Both the position numbers and the translations under genes were made by a program. The notes beneath the pieces are model-generated. The model had not been told where the DNA came from. It was given only the letters and a program-made list of their open reading frames with translations, and did not search any database. Below are positions 8,756 through 10,000 of a stretch of 10,000 nucleotides of DNA, piece after piece (position 1 is the first letter of the stretch; the number at the start of each line of letters is the position of its first letter). Origin of the DNA: Conus ventricosus (taxonomy: Eukaryota; Mollusca; Gastropoda; Neogastropoda; Conidae); assembly GCA_018398815.1 (NCBI GenBank), contig CM031601.1, positions 24,757,562 through 24,767,561 on the forward strand, given 5' to 3'.

Positions 8756-9431
8756 AATCAATCTTTCATTTTTACATATGTTTACAAATTTGCAAAGTAC
8801 ACACATAAGGAAGAAAACAAAGGACGCAGAACAGAAAGTCAATGAAGATGAATAAAATACACAGAGAAAAACAACAGGCAACACACGAACTCAATGCGTG
8901 CACATAAATTTGCTGTCATTATATCCATTCCCCAGGCTGACAGTGAGAGGAGAGAGAAGAGGTCGTGGGGGTGAGTTGGGTAGAGTTGAAGAGGAGTCCC
9001 ATACATCTAAAGAGGCTGTTATAAATTGTGTCCAACAGGAAGCACGTTTATCATTTACTGCTTATTCCGCAACGATGGAATACTGTTCGCTTCAACATTT
9101 AAATCACAGTCTAAGGAGAATTTTACTTATTGACTCTCCAACAGAGTATGTTTTGTAAAACCTCGCTAGTTTTACTGCACCTCACTTGAAGGTAGATAAC
9201 TCCCTTTGTCCTGGATGCGTGGCGGCGCTGCTTATGGCGTGTTGCAACACGTTATCAATCGTTCCTTAAGTGTCGTTTTATGTAGACTCTGGTTCAATCC
9301 ACCACCCCCAAGCTAAAGATAACAATTAAAATACAGAACCAAACAATATTATTATTTAAATTTGATATGGTGCGCGATTTCATTTCGTAAATGGGGAAAC
9401 AATGTGAAGTTTTGCTGGATCCATTCTCACA
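8756..9431. other. Unique non-coding sequence, nothing recognised
   Basis: Frame 8898-9158 (plus, 86 residues) has no recognisable domain. A perfect 14-bp palindrome, CGTGTTGCAACACG, lies at 9238-9251. No element or RNA gene is seen. Confidence 0.5.
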
Positions 9432-9609
9432 GTGGAATACCCAATAAATGGGTCAATTCACACTGTGGAATACGTATAATTAGGTGTGGAATACCAATAA
9501 ATGGGTCAATTCACACTGTGGAATACGAATAATTAGGTGTGGAATACCAATAAATGGGTCAATTCACACTGTGGAATACGAATAATTAGGTGTGGAATAC
9601 CAATAAATG
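9432..9609. repeat. 53-bp minisatellite, about 3.4 copies
   Basis: The copies start at 9432, 9486, 9539 and 9592 (partial). Copies two and three are identical over all 53 bases, and copy one differs by one inserted C and one substitution. Each unit holds two GTGGAATAC words, 32 and 21 bases apart, so it was itself built from a shorter duplicated motif. The upstream TCTCACA that precedes the first copy resembles the internal TTCACACT. The period is not a multiple of three and the frame through it is not coding. Its homogeneity points to recent expansion. Confidence 0.95.
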
Positions 9610-10000
9610 AAGCTCCTGACCAATTCCATACATACGTTGCCAGGGGTACACGGGTTTTTTTTCCCGTATCATTGCCGAGCTCATTGTACCTGCATAAACT
9701 GCGTCAATTGCTTGACTGTCAAGTAGTTCTTTTTTGCTCGCCACTTCAGTGAAAGTGTACCCACGCCGCTGATTCTCTACTCCCCCCCCCCACCCACCCC
9801 CACAATTCGCAGCCACGGCCTGGTCCGTCGTGTCACAGCTCCGTGCCGTCAATCCACAGGGTGGAGTGAATGTCGAGTCGTCATGAGGCAGCCCCCTAGA
9901 GGAGACACTGCCCTGCTGCCTGAGTTACTTCGGTGGTGTTCTGTGGTGCCTGTTCTGATTCAACATATACGGCACACCGCATACTAAGCCCCCTACTAGG
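9610..10000. other. Unique non-coding sequence with a C-rich run
   Basis: No gene recognised. An interrupted C run (about 9782-9801, C10 followed by ACCC and ACCCCC) and a T run near 9655-9662 are the only low-complexity parts. Confidence 0.5.

Noticed and set aside
8459..8884. 141-residue Phe/Ser-rich and Tyr/Ile-rich membrane-like protein on the minus strand
   Set aside because: It is the translation of the GGAA purine tract and the TA array; the hydrophobic look comes from TTC and TAT codons of the repeats.
8240..9202. Shared word GGTAGATAA(C/T)TC in the fold-back centre (8240) and at 9191 as a second copy of the element
   Set aside because: Only about 12 bases match and the flanks do not, so chance is enough to explain it.
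9432..9609. CRISPR array
   Set aside because: The units are contiguous with no variable spacers, and the DNA is eukaryotic in character. It is a minisatellite.

Overview
This window looks like non-coding nuclear DNA from an animal, most likely a marine invertebrate and possibly a mollusc. The grounds are indirect. It is packed with very long dinucleotide microsatellites, has no bacterial-style gene layout, and carries a tRNA-headed SINE whose 3' part (TATAGCGCC ... GCGCTTTACA followed by an AAT tail) I associate with invertebrate, particularly molluscan, SINEs. The taxonomic call rests on memory of family resemblance and not on a search. No protein-coding gene, exon, or functional tRNA, rRNA or other RNA gene can be supported. 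The long open frames are either translated microsatellites (poly-TH, poly-CV, poly-RE, poly-LS) or short frames with no recognisable domain.

Layout: 1-835 is a degenerate satellite-like block built of two related tandem families (periods about 238 and 148 bp), with 16 copies of TAACGG/CCGTTA. A (CA)n tract (851-965) and a 31-bp near-perfect palindrome (990-1020) follow. 1021-3414 is mostly unique AT-rich sequence, with a poly-C run, a small 23-bp duplication and a poly-G run. 3415-3682 is a long polypyrimidine tract, and 4008-4199 is a (TG)n/(TGCG)n tract. 4200-4871 is unique sequence with an 18-bp perfect palindrome. 4872-4906 is a G-quadruplex-type run and 4982-5083 a compound CT/GT/GCGT microsatellite.

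5449-5992 is a probably full-length SINE on the minus strand: tRNA-like head with A and B boxes, structured body, and (ATT)10 tail. 6792-7396 is a dense cluster of poly-C, CA, C-rich, CA, GT and GTGC tracts, and 7511-7728 is a long (GA)n tract. 8162-8380 is a 219-bp fold-back element with 72-bp nearly identical arms, interpreted as a MITE. 8465-8564 is an AT array, 8569-8755 a GGAA/GAAA-rich polypurine stretch, and 9432-9609 a very homogeneous 53-bp tandem repeat. The rest is unique sequence.

There are no genes to place in a pathway. What can be said concerns repeat biology: at least two mobile elements (SINE and MITE), two minisatellite/satellite arrays, and about a dozen simple repeats that together occupy a large share of the window. 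Several of these are candidates for non-B DNA (Z-DNA, triplex, cruciform, quadruplex/i-motif).
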